Assembly: GCF_002549795.1 (NCBI RefSeq)
Contig: NZ_CP021435.1
Coordinates: 2,356,001 to 2,420,000, forward strand
DNA: 64,000 nucleotides
Direction of reading: 5' to 3'
DNA from: Halomonas beimenensis
GTDB taxonomy: Bacteria > Pseudomonadota > Gammaproteobacteria > Pseudomonadales > Halomonadaceae
Shown here: in pieces, positions 1 to 7,140 of the stretch
Layout: each line of letters begins with the position of its first letter
Numbering within the stretch: position 1 is the first letter of the stretch
Program-made: the position numbers and the translations under genes
Notes under the pieces: model-generated
Database searches by the model: none
Told to the model about the DNA's origin: nothing
What the model saw: only the letters and a program-made list of their open reading frames with translations

Positions 1-463
1 GGGCAAGGCACTGGGCAGCGCCGGCGCCTTCGTGGCCGGCAGCGAGACGCTGATCGAGCACCTGATCCAGTTCGCCCGCCCCTACGTCTACACCACCGCC
101 CAGCCCCCGGGCGTGGCGGCGGCCACCCTGGCGGCCCTGGACATCCTCGCCGCCGAGCCGGAGCGCCGCGCCCGGCTCTTCGATCGCATCGCCCGCTTCC
201 GTCGCGAGGCCGCGACGCTCGGCCTGCCGCTCGCCGAATCCACGACGCCCATCCAGCCGATCCTGCTCGGCGACAACGCCACGGTGATGCGCTGGGCCGG
301 CCGATTGCACGAGGCCGGCCTCCGGGTCGGCGCCATCCGCGCGCCCACCGTGCCCAGGGGCGAGGCGCGGCTGCGCATCACCCTCTCCGCCGCCCACGAC
401 GACGAGGCGCTGGACGCCCTGCTCGAGGGGCTCGACGCCTGTCGCCGGGAGGTCACGCCGTGA
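1..463 (+). CDS. bioF: 8-amino-7-oxononanoate synthase, C-terminal part (5' end outside window)
   Basis: PLP enzyme that condenses pimeloyl-ACP (or pimeloyl-CoA) with L-alanine to form 8-amino-7-oxononanoate, the first step of the biotin ring pathway. The reading frame enters the window open at base 2 and starts with GKALG, which matches the family's PLP-binding lysine motif, so the window begins at the active-site lysine. The following segment QFARPYVYTTAQPPG matches the conserved 'QFARxxxYST' region of BioF. About 153 codons remain before the TGA at 461-463. The stop overlaps the GTG start of bioH by four bases, so translation is probably coupled. Order bioF-bioH-bioC-bioD supports the call. 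Confidence 0.93.
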   Translation, partial: GKALGSAGAFVAGSETLIEHLIQFARPYVYTTAQPPGVAAATLAALDILAAEPERRARLFDRIARFRREAATLGLPLAESTTPIQPILLGDNATVMRWAGRLHEAGLRVGAIRAPTVPRGEARLRITLSAAHDDEALDALLEGLDACRREVTP

Positions 464-1194
464 GTCGGCTGGCGCTGCTGTCCGGCTGGGGCTGCGATGC
501 CCGCATCTGGCGACCGCTGGACGAGCATTGGCCGGCGGACCTCGCCGTCGATACCCCCGACTGGCCCGGCCACGGCACGCGTCCCGCCTTGCCCCATCCC
601 GACTCCCTCGAGGCGCTGGCCCACGCCATGCGGGACGCCCTCCCGGCGGATGCCATCTGGGTGGGCTGGTCCCTGGGGGGCCTGCTGGCCACCGCCCTGC
701 TCGACCACCTGCCGGCGCCACGCGCCCTGGTGCTGCTCGGCATGGGCGAACGCTTCTGTCATCCCGAGGGCGTCGACGAGGCCGCCCTGGCGGCCTTTCG
801 CGGCGCCTTCCGCCGCGATCCCGAGGCCACCCGAGCCCACTTCCTGCGCTGGCAGCTGCGCGGCGAGCCGGCTCCCCGATCGGCCCACCGCCGGCTGCTC
901 GCGCTCCTCGGCGAGGCCACCCCCGCCCCCCGGACCACCCTGGCGGCAGGACTCGCCCAGCTCGCTCGCCTGGACAACGGGCGGCGCCTCGCCCAGCCGC
1001 CCTGCCCGGTCCACCGGCTGGCGGGCGAGGCCGATCCCCTGCTGGCCCCGGCGGTGCGTCAGGCCGCCGACCGCCGGATCCCCCGGGCCGGCCACTGTCC
1101 GATGCTCAGCCAGCCGGAACGCCTGGCCGCGGCGCTCTCCGCCATCGCCGCGGCTCCCCAGCGACGACTCACCGCCCCGGAGGACTCGCCATGA
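460..1194 (+). CDS. bioH: Pimeloyl-ACP methyl ester carboxylesterase BioH
   Basis: Alpha/beta hydrolase of 244 residues that removes the methyl ester from pimeloyl-ACP and so ends the BioC-BioH route to the pimelate moiety. The nucleophile elbow GWSLGG places the serine at residue 71; the acid is likely the Asp in GEADPLL and the base the His in GHCPML near the C terminus, giving a full Ser-Asp-His triad. The start is GTG at 460, chosen because it overlaps the bioF stop (GTGA) and the protein then begins in the usual place for BioH. It overlaps bioC by an ATGA. Similar esterases exist, but the position inside a bio operon makes BioH the best name. Confidence 0.92.
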   Translation: MSRLALLSGWGCDARIWRPLDEHWPADLAVDTPDWPGHGTRPALPHPDSLEALAHAMRDALPADAIWVGWSLGGLLATALLDHLPAPRALVLLGMGERFCHPEGVDEAALAAFRGAFRRDPEATRAHFLRWQLRGEPAPRSAHRRLLALLGEATPAPRTTLAAGLAQLARLDNGRRLAQPPCPVHRLAGEADPLLAPAVRQAADRRIPRAGHCPMLSQPERLAAALSAIAAAPQRRLTAPEDSP

Positions 1195-1994
1195 CCGCCC
1201 TACCGAGCCATGACGACCGCCCCGTCGCCGATCGCGACTGGCGAGCCCGCGTCGCCCATGCCTTCTCCCGAGCCGCGCCCCACTACCCTGAGCGCGCCCG
1301 GGCCCAGCAGGCCATGGGGCAACGGCTGCTCGACCGGCTTCCGACGCAGGCCTCCGCCGTGCTGGACCTGGGCTGCGGGCCGGGGGAGATGACCGCCGAG
1401 CTGGCGCGACGTTTCGGCCCCGGCGGCCGGGTCCATGGCCTGGACCTGGCGCCGGGCATGCTCGAGGAGGCCCGCCGTCGACACGGGCACGGGATCCGCT
1501 GGCTATGCGCCGATGCCGCCGAGCTGCCGCTGGCCGAGGGCGAGCTCGACCTGGTGGTCTCCAACCTGGCCCTGCAGTGGTGTCCCGACCTGGAGGCCGT
1601 GCTGGCCGAGATCCATCGGGTGTTGCGCCCCGGCGGCCGGGCCCTGATCAACACCCTGGGCCCGGGGACCCTCGCCGAGGTCGGCCGCGCCTGGGAGCGG
1701 CCGGGACGCCCTGCCGCGCTGCTGGCGTTCCGCGATGCGGCCTGCCACCGGCTGGCCGCCCATCGGGCCGGCTTCCGCGAGGTGTCGGTGGCATCGCGCA
1801 CCGAGCGCTTCCACTACCCCGACCTCGCGGCGGTGATGGCCTCGATCAAGGGCGTGGGCGCCCAGGTCGCCCGCCCCGGTGCCCGGCTCTCCCGAGCCGA
1901 CCTGGCCCGAGCCACCCGCCGCTACGAGGCACTTCGCACGGAGGCGGGACTGCCCGTGTCCTATCGCCTGCTGACCCTGACCCTGGAGCATTGA
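1191..1994 (+). CDS. bioC: Malonyl-ACP O-methyltransferase BioC
   Basis: SAM-dependent methyltransferase (267 residues) that methylates malonyl-ACP to disguise it for fatty-acid elongation toward pimeloyl-ACP methyl ester. Class I SAM motif VLDLGCGPGEM lies at about residues 57-67, motif II around GLDLAPGM, and the post-motif NLALQWCPDL is characteristic of BioC. The N terminus ('VAHAFSRAAPHY') also fits the family's conserved 'FxRAAxxY' opening. The ATG at 1191 overlaps the bioH stop. The true gene is the C-terminal 267 codons of a longer open frame; the upstream part is only a shadow of bioH. The stop lies one base before the bioD ATG. Confidence 0.94.
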   Translation: MTALPSHDDRPVADRDWRARVAHAFSRAAPHYPERARAQQAMGQRLLDRLPTQASAVLDLGCGPGEMTAELARRFGPGGRVHGLDLAPGMLEEARRRHGHGIRWLCADAAELPLAEGELDLVVSNLALQWCPDLEAVLAEIHRVLRPGGRALINTLGPGTLAEVGRAWERPGRPAALLAFRDAACHRLAAHRAGFREVSVASRTERFHYPDLAAVMASIKGVGAQVARPGARLSRADLARATRRYEALRTEAGLPVSYRLLTLTLEH

Positions 1995-1995
1995 G

Positions 1996-2754
1996 ATGGC
2001 CGTCTACTTCGTGACCGGTACCGACACCGATGCCGGCAAGACCCTGGTGGCCAGCGGCCTGCTGGCCCTGGCCCGGCAGCGGGGGTTGACCACCCTGGGG
2101 CTGAAGCCCGTGGCCTCGGGCTGCGACCCCACCCCCGAGGGGCTGCGCAACATCGACGCCCTCACCCTCCAGGCCCAGAGCGTGCCGGCCGTGCCCTACG
2201 CGACCATCAATCCCTTCGCCTACGCCCCGGCGATCGCGCCCCACCTGGCCGCCCGGCGCGCCGGCGAGCGCCCGACCCTGGCGGCACTGGTCGACCACGC
2301 CGCCGCCCCCCTGGACGAGGGGCGCGATCTGACGCTGATCGAGGGCGCCGGCGGCTGGCGGGTGCCGCTCAACGACGCCGAGGATCTCGCCGGGCTGGCG
2401 CGGCGCCTCGAGCTGCCGGTGATCCTGGTGGTGGGACTGAAGTTGGGTTGCTTGAGTCATGCCCGGCTCACCGCCGAGGCGGTGCGGGCCGATGGCCTTC
2501 GCCTGGCCGGCTGGGTGGGCAATCTCGTCGATCCCGACTTCGCCGCCGACGAGGCCCTCTACCGGGACAACCTGGACACCCTGGTACGCACCCTGGACGC
2601 GCCCTGCCTGGGCGTCATCCCGCGGCTCGACGCGGAGACGCCCGAGGCCCGGGCCCGGGCCGCCGCCGCACACCTGGCGCTGCCCGGCGACCCCATGAGC
2701 CGAGCATCCCGAGGGACATGTCTCGTCCTGGAGAATCCTCCGGGCGGCGCGTGA
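1996..2754 (+). CDS. bioD: ATP-dependent dethiobiotin synthetase BioD
   Basis: Forms the ureido ring of dethiobiotin from 7,8-diaminopelargonate, CO2 and ATP. The N-terminal P-loop GTDTDAGKT (residues 8-16) is the BioD signature, followed by the KPVASGC segment and the EGAGGWRVPL motif near residue 115. At 252 residues it is about 25 longer than many BioD proteins; the surplus is a Pro/Gly-rich C-terminal tail after the usual end at 'ARAAAAHLAL'. Last gene of the bioF-H-C-D run, one base after bioC. No clear terminator follows before the tRNA gene. Confidence 0.94.
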   Translation: MAVYFVTGTDTDAGKTLVASGLLALARQRGLTTLGLKPVASGCDPTPEGLRNIDALTLQAQSVPAVPYATINPFAYAPAIAPHLAARRAGERPTLAALVDHAAAPLDEGRDLTLIEGAGGWRVPLNDAEDLAGLARRLELPVILVVGLKLGCLSHARLTAEAVRADGLRLAGWVGNLVDPDFAADEALYRDNLDTLVRTLDAPCLGVIPRLDAETPEARARAAAAHLALPGDPMSRASRGTCLVLENPPGGA

Positions 2755-2976
2755 CCGCGATCATGACGAGTCCCGCCGATCGAGGGACGCTCGGCGACGG
2801 CCGGCCAGGCCACACGACGGCCACGTCAACCGGGACCAGGGGGGGATGAACGAGCTGGCGAGTGCATCCGGGCAGGATGCGCAGCGCGGAGTCCGCTCGT
2901 GGTGGATCCGCGAGCGCTTCTCCAGCCTACCAGGGCCGCTTCCCGGCGGAAGGGAAGGGACCGATATCAAGAGGGA

Positions 2977-3062
2977 TGGTGCGTCGGGTGGGACTCGAAC
3001 CCACACACCCGAAGGCACGAGGACCTAAACCTCGCGTGTCTACCAATTCCACCACCGACGCA
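2977..3062 (-). tRNA. tRNA-Leu, anticodon UAG, CCA encoded
   Basis: On the minus strand an 86-nt cloverleaf can be read: acceptor arms TGCGTCG/CGACGCA followed by an encoded CCA, a D-loop with GGTAGAC, an anticodon stem CGAGG/CCTCG enclosing TTTAGGT (anticodon TAG), a long variable arm (TGCCTTCGGGTG) and a TpsiC arm GGGTTCGAGTCCC. The long variable arm and the UAG anticodon identify a class II leucine tRNA reading CUA/CUG. It stands alone between bioD and umuD with no flanking integrase or duplicated 3' end, so there is no sign that it serves as an attachment site. Confidence 0.95.
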
Positions 3063-3229
3063 TCGGGCAGGCGCCCGAACAGGTGGCATATCATGCCAGC
3101 GGCCTCCTGCCGCCGCAAGGCCTCCCCCGGCCGAAGGCCTCGGCGTCTCGTCCCGCCACTCGCCTCGGGCCTCGCCCGGGTTCGCACGACAGCATATTAG
3201 CGTTTGCCTAATGGGGGCCTCCTGCCGAA

Positions 3230-3249
3230 TACTGTATGAATAGACAGCT
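3230..3249 (+). promoter_or_regulatory. LexA (SOS) box upstream of umuDC
   Basis: TACTGTATGAATAGACAGCT is a perfect CTGT-N8-ACAG LexA operator of the gammaproteobacterial type. It lies 19 bp before the umuD start, so LexA binding should block the promoter. It marks umuDC as DNA-damage inducible. Confidence 0.9.
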
Positions 3250-3267
3250 TTCGATGGAGGGCCAGCC

Positions 3268-3708
3268 ATGCATGATCCCGAGACCTTCTCCCCCGCCCCG
3301 GCACCGCCCCAGCGCGCCCTGCCCCATCCGCATACCACCATCCGCGCGGGGATCTCCGGCTTTCCCTCCCCGGCGGAGGACTATGTCGGCCGCACCCTGG
3401 ACCTCAACGAGCGGCTGGTGAAGCGGCCCGCGGCCACCTTCTTCATGACCGTCAGCGGCGACAGCATGGAGGGCTTCGGCATCCAGGACGGTGACATCCT
3501 GGTGGTGGACCGCTCCGTGGACGCCCGCCCCGGCCATGTCCTCGTGGCGCTGGTCGACGGCGAGGTGATCGTCAAGCGCTACGAGATCCTCGGCCGTCGG
3601 CCCTACCTCTGCTCCGGCAACGACCGCTATGCCCCGATTCCCGTCACGGACCTGGACTGCCAGGTCTGGGGCGTGGTGCGCTCGGTCATCCACGAGTACC
3701 CCCTATGA
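3268..3708 (+). CDS. umuD: UmuD, SOS-cleaved subunit of DNA polymerase V (S24 peptidase fold)
   Basis: 146-residue LexA-like self-cleaving protein. RecA filaments trigger cleavage to UmuD', which joins UmuC to form the translesion polymerase Pol V. The scissile bond is probably Ala27-Gly28 (in IRAGISGF); the catalytic serine is Ser66 in SGDSMEG and the lysine is Lys103 in VIVKRYE. The 37-residue Ser-Lys spacing equals that of E. coli UmuD (Ser60/Lys97). A GGAGG-like site precedes the ATG. A consensus LexA box lies just upstream, and the stop overlaps the umuC start by an ATGA, giving a two-gene SOS operon. Confidence 0.94.
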   Translation: MHDPETFSPAPAPPQRALPHPHTTIRAGISGFPSPAEDYVGRTLDLNERLVKRPAATFFMTVSGDSMEGFGIQDGDILVVDRSVDARPGHVLVALVDGEVIVKRYEILGRRPYLCSGNDRYAPIPVTDLDCQVWGVVRSVIHEYPL

Positions 3709-4982
3709 TCGGCCTGGTGGATTGCAACAACTTCTACGTGAGCTGCGAGCGGGCCTTCCAGCCACGCCTGGAGGGCGTGCCGGTGGGCGTGATGTCCAAC
3801 AACGACGGCTGCGTGATCGCCCGCTCCGAGGAGCTCAAGGCCCTGGGGGTGGCGATGGGCACCCCCGCCTTCGAGCTGCGGCCCCTGGTCGACCGGGACC
3901 GCATCCGCCTCCTCTCGTCCAACTACGAGCTCTACGGCGACATGTCCACGCGGGTGCGCGAGGCCCTCGAGGAGTTCTCCGCCGGCGTGGAGCCCTACTC
4001 CATCGACGAGATGTTCGTCCGCTTCGACGGCTTCGATGCCGCCACCACCCGGGCCCTGGCCCGCACGCTCTATCGCAACGTGCGCCGCTTCACCGGCATC
4101 CCCGTCGGCGTGGGCGTCGCCCCCACCCGCACCCTCGCCAAACTGGCCAATCGCGCCGCCAAGCGGCAACCGGGCTACGACGGTGTCTGCGTGCTCGCCG
4201 CCGAGGGTGACGAGACGCGCCGCCTGCTCGAGCGCACCGCCCTGGGCGACGTCTGGGGCGTGGGCCGGCGCCTGGTCGAGCGACTCGGCCTGCAGGGCAT
4301 CGAGACCGCCTGGGACCTGCGCCAGGCCGACCCCGGGCCCCTCCGCCGGCGCTTCTCCGTCACCCTCGAGCGCACCGTGCGCGAGCTCCAGGGGCTGCCC
4401 TGCATCGAGCTCAACGACGCCGACGAGCCCCGCCGGCGCATCATGACCTCGCGCTCCTTCGGCCGCCTCACCGGCGAGCCGGCCGAATTGCAGGACGCGA
4501 TCCGCCAGCACGCCCAGCGCGGCGCCGAGAAACTGCGTCGTCAGGACAGCCTGGCCCGCGCCGTGCTGGTCTTCCTCCAGACCCACCCCCACCGCGCCGA
4601 CCTGCCCCAGTACTCGCCCAGCCGCATCATCGAACTGGCCGAACCCACCGACGACAGTCGCCCGATCCTGGCCGCCGCCCGGCAGGGCCTCGACGCCATC
4701 TACCGCCGCGGTTACCGGTTCATGAAGGCCGGGGTGATGCTGCTCGACCTGGTGGACGCCAACCGCCGGCAGCTCCCGCTGCTCGATACTCCCGAAGGCG
4801 CCGCCCGGCGCGATCGTGACCACCGGCTGATGGCCACCCTGGATGCGCTCAACCGGCGAATGGGCCGCGGGACGGTACGCCTCGGCGTGCCGCGCGAGAA
4901 CGCCGCCTGGCACCTGCGCTGCGCCCACCGCACGCCGCGATGGACCACCCGCTGGGGCGAGCTACCCAGGGTTCGGACCTGA
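3705..4982 (+). CDS. umuC: UmuC, Y-family DNA polymerase V catalytic subunit
   Basis: Error-prone translesion polymerase of 425 residues, the usual UmuC length. The N terminus DCNNFYVSCERAF carries the first metal-binding aspartate, and SIDEMFVRFDGF near residue 100 holds the catalytic Asp-Glu pair of Y-family enzymes. Helix-hairpin-helix and little-finger domains follow, with the C-terminal UmuC-type segment (DRDHRLMATLDALNRRMGRG) present. Translationally coupled to umuD by ATGA overlap. It faces the SRAP gene tail to tail with a 16-bp gap, keeping three damage-response genes together. Confidence 0.95.
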   Translation: MIGLVDCNNFYVSCERAFQPRLEGVPVGVMSNNDGCVIARSEELKALGVAMGTPAFELRPLVDRDRIRLLSSNYELYGDMSTRVREALEEFSAGVEPYSIDEMFVRFDGFDAATTRALARTLYRNVRRFTGIPVGVGVAPTRTLAKLANRAAKRQPGYDGVCVLAAEGDETRRLLERTALGDVWGVGRRLVERLGLQGIETAWDLRQADPGPLRRRFSVTLERTVRELQGLPCIELNDADEPRRRIMTSRSFGRLTGEPAELQDAIRQHAQRGAEKLRRQDSLARAVLVFLQTHPHRADLPQYSPSRIIELAEPTDDSRPILAAARQGLDAIYRRGYRFMKAGVMLLDLVDANRRQLPLLDTPEGAARRDRDHRLMATLDALNRRMGRGTVRLGVPRENAAWHLRCAHRTPRWTTRWGELPRVRT

Positions 4983-4998
4983 AACCGGCGCTCGTCCC

Positions 4999-5658
4999 CT
5001 ACCCGGCAGCAGGCGCTATCAGGGAAGGCTCATCATTGACGGGCCGGTTGACCCGGTGACTCACCGGCCAGTGGGTGAGCGCCTCCGCGGCGAGATGATG
5101 CACCGCACCGCGGAGCGTCTCGCGCTCCGTCACGCGAGGATCGAGCCAGGGCGCCAGGCTCTCGGCGTCCAGGACCACCGGCATGCGGCCATGGATCTCC
5201 CTGGCCACGCCACGTGCCGGCTCGGTGAGGATGGCGCACCCCGGCTTGCCGTCCGGCCGCTCGCTCCAGATGCCCGCCAGCCAGACCGGCTCACGGTCCC
5301 GACGGCACAGGAAGTACGGCTGCTTCCCGCCCTCCGCCGGCCGCCATTCGTACCAGCCGTCCGCCGGTATCAGGCAGCGATGATGGGCGAAGGCGCCACG
5401 GAAGTAGGGAGAGGTGGCCACCTTCTCGACGGTGGCGTTGATGGGCTCCGGGGACGTCTCCCTGGCCCAGTGCGGCCGATAGCCCCACCAGAGGTCGTCC
5501 ATCACCAGGGGCGCCGGCTCGTCGGGATGACGCACCCCGGTGATCCAGGTCCCCGGCGCCACGTTGTAGCGCGGGATGACCTTCCCCGGCGCCAGCGGCA
5601 GGCGCAGGGCGCGGGAGAGGGCGGGATAGGGGCTGAAGAGCGCGAAACGACCACACAT
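4999..5658 (-). CDS. yedK: SOS response-associated peptidase (SRAP/YedK family)
   Basis: 219-residue SRAP-domain protein; family members (YedK, HMCES) link covalently to abasic sites in single-stranded DNA through the N-terminal cysteine. The start at 5658 is set by biochemistry: the protein must begin Met-Cys-Gly-Arg-Phe so that Cys2 becomes N-terminal, although the frame stays open seven codons upstream. Other active-site residues are visible: Asn74 in PINAT, Glu104 in GWYEW and His156 in IHGRMP. It converges on umuC and is divergent from bioA. No LexA box was found in its upstream region, so SOS control is unproven despite the neighbours. Confidence 0.92.
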   Translation of the reverse strand: MCGRFALFSPYPALSRALRLPLAPGKVIPRYNVAPGTWITGVRHPDEPAPLVMDDLWWGYRPHWARETSPEPINATVEKVATSPYFRGAFAHHRCLIPADGWYEWRPAEGGKQPYFLCRRDREPVWLAGIWSERPDGKPGCAILTEPARGVAREIHGRMPVVLDAESLAPWLDPRVTERETLRGAVHHLAAEALTHWPVSHRVNRPVNDEPSLIAPAAG

Positions 5659-5752
5659 GACATCCTTCCCCGGCAACATGATGCTTCCCTTGCGGAAAGC
5701 CTATGCCATGGGCCGGATCGACACCATGCGCCATCGAGAACGGGACACCTCT

Positions 5753-5792
5753 TAGTAAACGCCTTCATAACGCCATGGTTTACATGTATGGT
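5753..5792 (+). promoter_or_regulatory. BirA-type biotin operator over the bioA promoter
   Basis: TAGTAAACG (5753-5761) and GGTTTACAT (5777-5785) form an inverted pair separated by 15 bp, matching the proteobacterial BirA consensus (TTGTAAACC-N14-16-GGTTTACAA). A plausible sigma70 promoter overlaps it: -35 TTCATA at 5764-5769, 17-bp spacer, -10 TATGGT at 5787-5792. Bound BirA-biotinoyl-AMP would therefore cover the -35 and spacer of the bioA promoter. Confidence 0.8.
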
Positions 5793-5863
5793 GAGGGCGG
5801 TCACAGGCCATCGGAACGCCGGGCGATCCGGTGGCGACGTTCGAGTTCACTGCAGGAGGCCCG

Positions 5864-7135
5864 ATGACGTCCCCCGTCTGGCACCCCTATGCCCATCTCA
5901 AGACACAGGCTCCCGCCCCCAAGGTCGTCGGCGGCGAGGGACCGCGCTTCACCCTGGAGAGCGGCGAGTCGCTGCTCGACGCCACCTGTTCCTGGTGGTG
6001 CATGATCCACGGCTACCGGCATCCCCGGCTGGTCGAGGCCATCCAGCACCAGGCCGACGAGCTGTGCCACGTGATGCTCGGCGGCCTGACCCATGAGCCC
6101 GCCGATCGCCTGGCCCGGGAACTGGTGCGCATCACGCCCGAAGGGCTCGACCACGTCTTCTTCTCGGACAGCGGCTCGGTGGGCATGGAAGTGGCCATGA
6201 AGATGGCCGTGCAGTACCACCGGCTTCGCGAAAGGCCCGGCAAGACCCGCATGCTCTCGCTGATGAAGGCCTATCATGGCGACACCGCCGGCTGCATGGC
6301 GGTCTGCGACCCCGAGGAAGGCATGCATTCGCTGTTCTCGGGGTTCCTGCCGCAGCATCACTTCGCCCCGGCGCCCCGAGCCCCCTTCGACGCCGACGAG
6401 GCGGACGTCCGGCCGGACCTCGATGCCCTGCGCGCGGTGCTGGAGGCGCATCAGCACGAGATCGCCGCCCTGCTGATGGAGCCGCTGCTGCAGGCCGCCG
6501 GCGGGCTCAACATGACCTCGCCGCACTACCTGCGCGGCGCCCGCGCGCTTTGCGAGGAATTCGATGTCCTGCTGGTGTTCGACGAGGTGGCCACCGGCTT
6601 CGGGCGTACCGGGCGGATGTTCGCCGCCGACCACGCCGACGTGACCCCGGACATCATGGTGCTCTCCAAGGGCCTGACCGGCGGCTACCTGGGCCATGCC
6701 GCCACCCTGGCCACCGATCGGGTGCATTCGGCATTCATCGGTGACAGTTCAGAACACGCCTTTATGCACGGCCCCACCTTCATGGGCAATCCGCTGGCCT
6801 GCCGGGTGGCACTGGAAAGCCTGGCGGTGTTCGAGGAGGACGACTACCTGGGCCGCATCCGGGCGCTCAACGCCGTGCTGCGCGAGGAGCTGCTGGAGGA
6901 CGCGGCGCTGCGCGCCCATCCGGACGTGGCCGACGTGCGCGTGCTCGGCGCCACCGCGGTGATCGAGGTCCACGACGCCGCCGCGCTCCAGGGCGTGGCC
7001 GCCTTCGCCCGGCAGCAGGGGGTGTGGTTGCGCCCCTTCGGCCGCTGGCTCTACACCATGCCGGCCTACATCACCCCCGAGGACGACATGCGCCGCATCA
7101 CCGGTGCCATGAAGGGCTGGTTCCGACGGGACTGA
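5864..7135 (+). CDS. bioA: Adenosylmethionine-8-amino-7-oxononanoate aminotransferase BioA
   Basis: PLP-dependent class III aminotransferase (423 residues) that makes 7,8-diaminopelargonate using SAM as amino donor. The N terminus WHPYAHLKTQ, the SWWCMIHGYRHP segment and FFSDSGSVGMEVAMKMA are typical of BioA; the PLP lysine is in LSKGLTGGYL, after the DEVATGFGRTG motif. The ATG at 5864 is preferred over the GTG at 5831 because AGGAGG (5854-5859) precedes it at ideal distance and the family N terminus starts here. Unlike the operonic bioFHCD genes, bioA stands alone, divergent from the SRAP gene, under its own BirA-like operator. Confidence 0.95.
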   Translation: MTSPVWHPYAHLKTQAPAPKVVGGEGPRFTLESGESLLDATCSWWCMIHGYRHPRLVEAIQHQADELCHVMLGGLTHEPADRLARELVRITPEGLDHVFFSDSGSVGMEVAMKMAVQYHRLRERPGKTRMLSLMKAYHGDTAGCMAVCDPEEGMHSLFSGFLPQHHFAPAPRAPFDADEADVRPDLDALRAVLEAHQHEIAALLMEPLLQAAGGLNMTSPHYLRGARALCEEFDVLLVFDEVATGFGRTGRMFAADHADVTPDIMVLSKGLTGGYLGHAATLATDRVHSAFIGDSSEHAFMHGPTFMGNPLACRVALESLAVFEEDDYLGRIRALNAVLREELLEDAALRAHPDVADVRVLGATAVIEVHDAAALQGVAAFARQQGVWLRPFGRWLYTMPAYITPEDDMRRITGAMKGWFRRD

Positions 7136-7140
7136 GGGGA

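Noticed and set aside
2977..3267. tRNA-Leu as an integration site
   Set aside because: There is no integrase and no duplicated tRNA 3' end nearby. The SOS genes next to it use the same codon style as their neighbours.
5658..5863. LexA box in front of the SRAP gene
   Set aside because: No CTGT-N8-ACAG sequence occurs in this interval. Only the BirA-type repeat is present.
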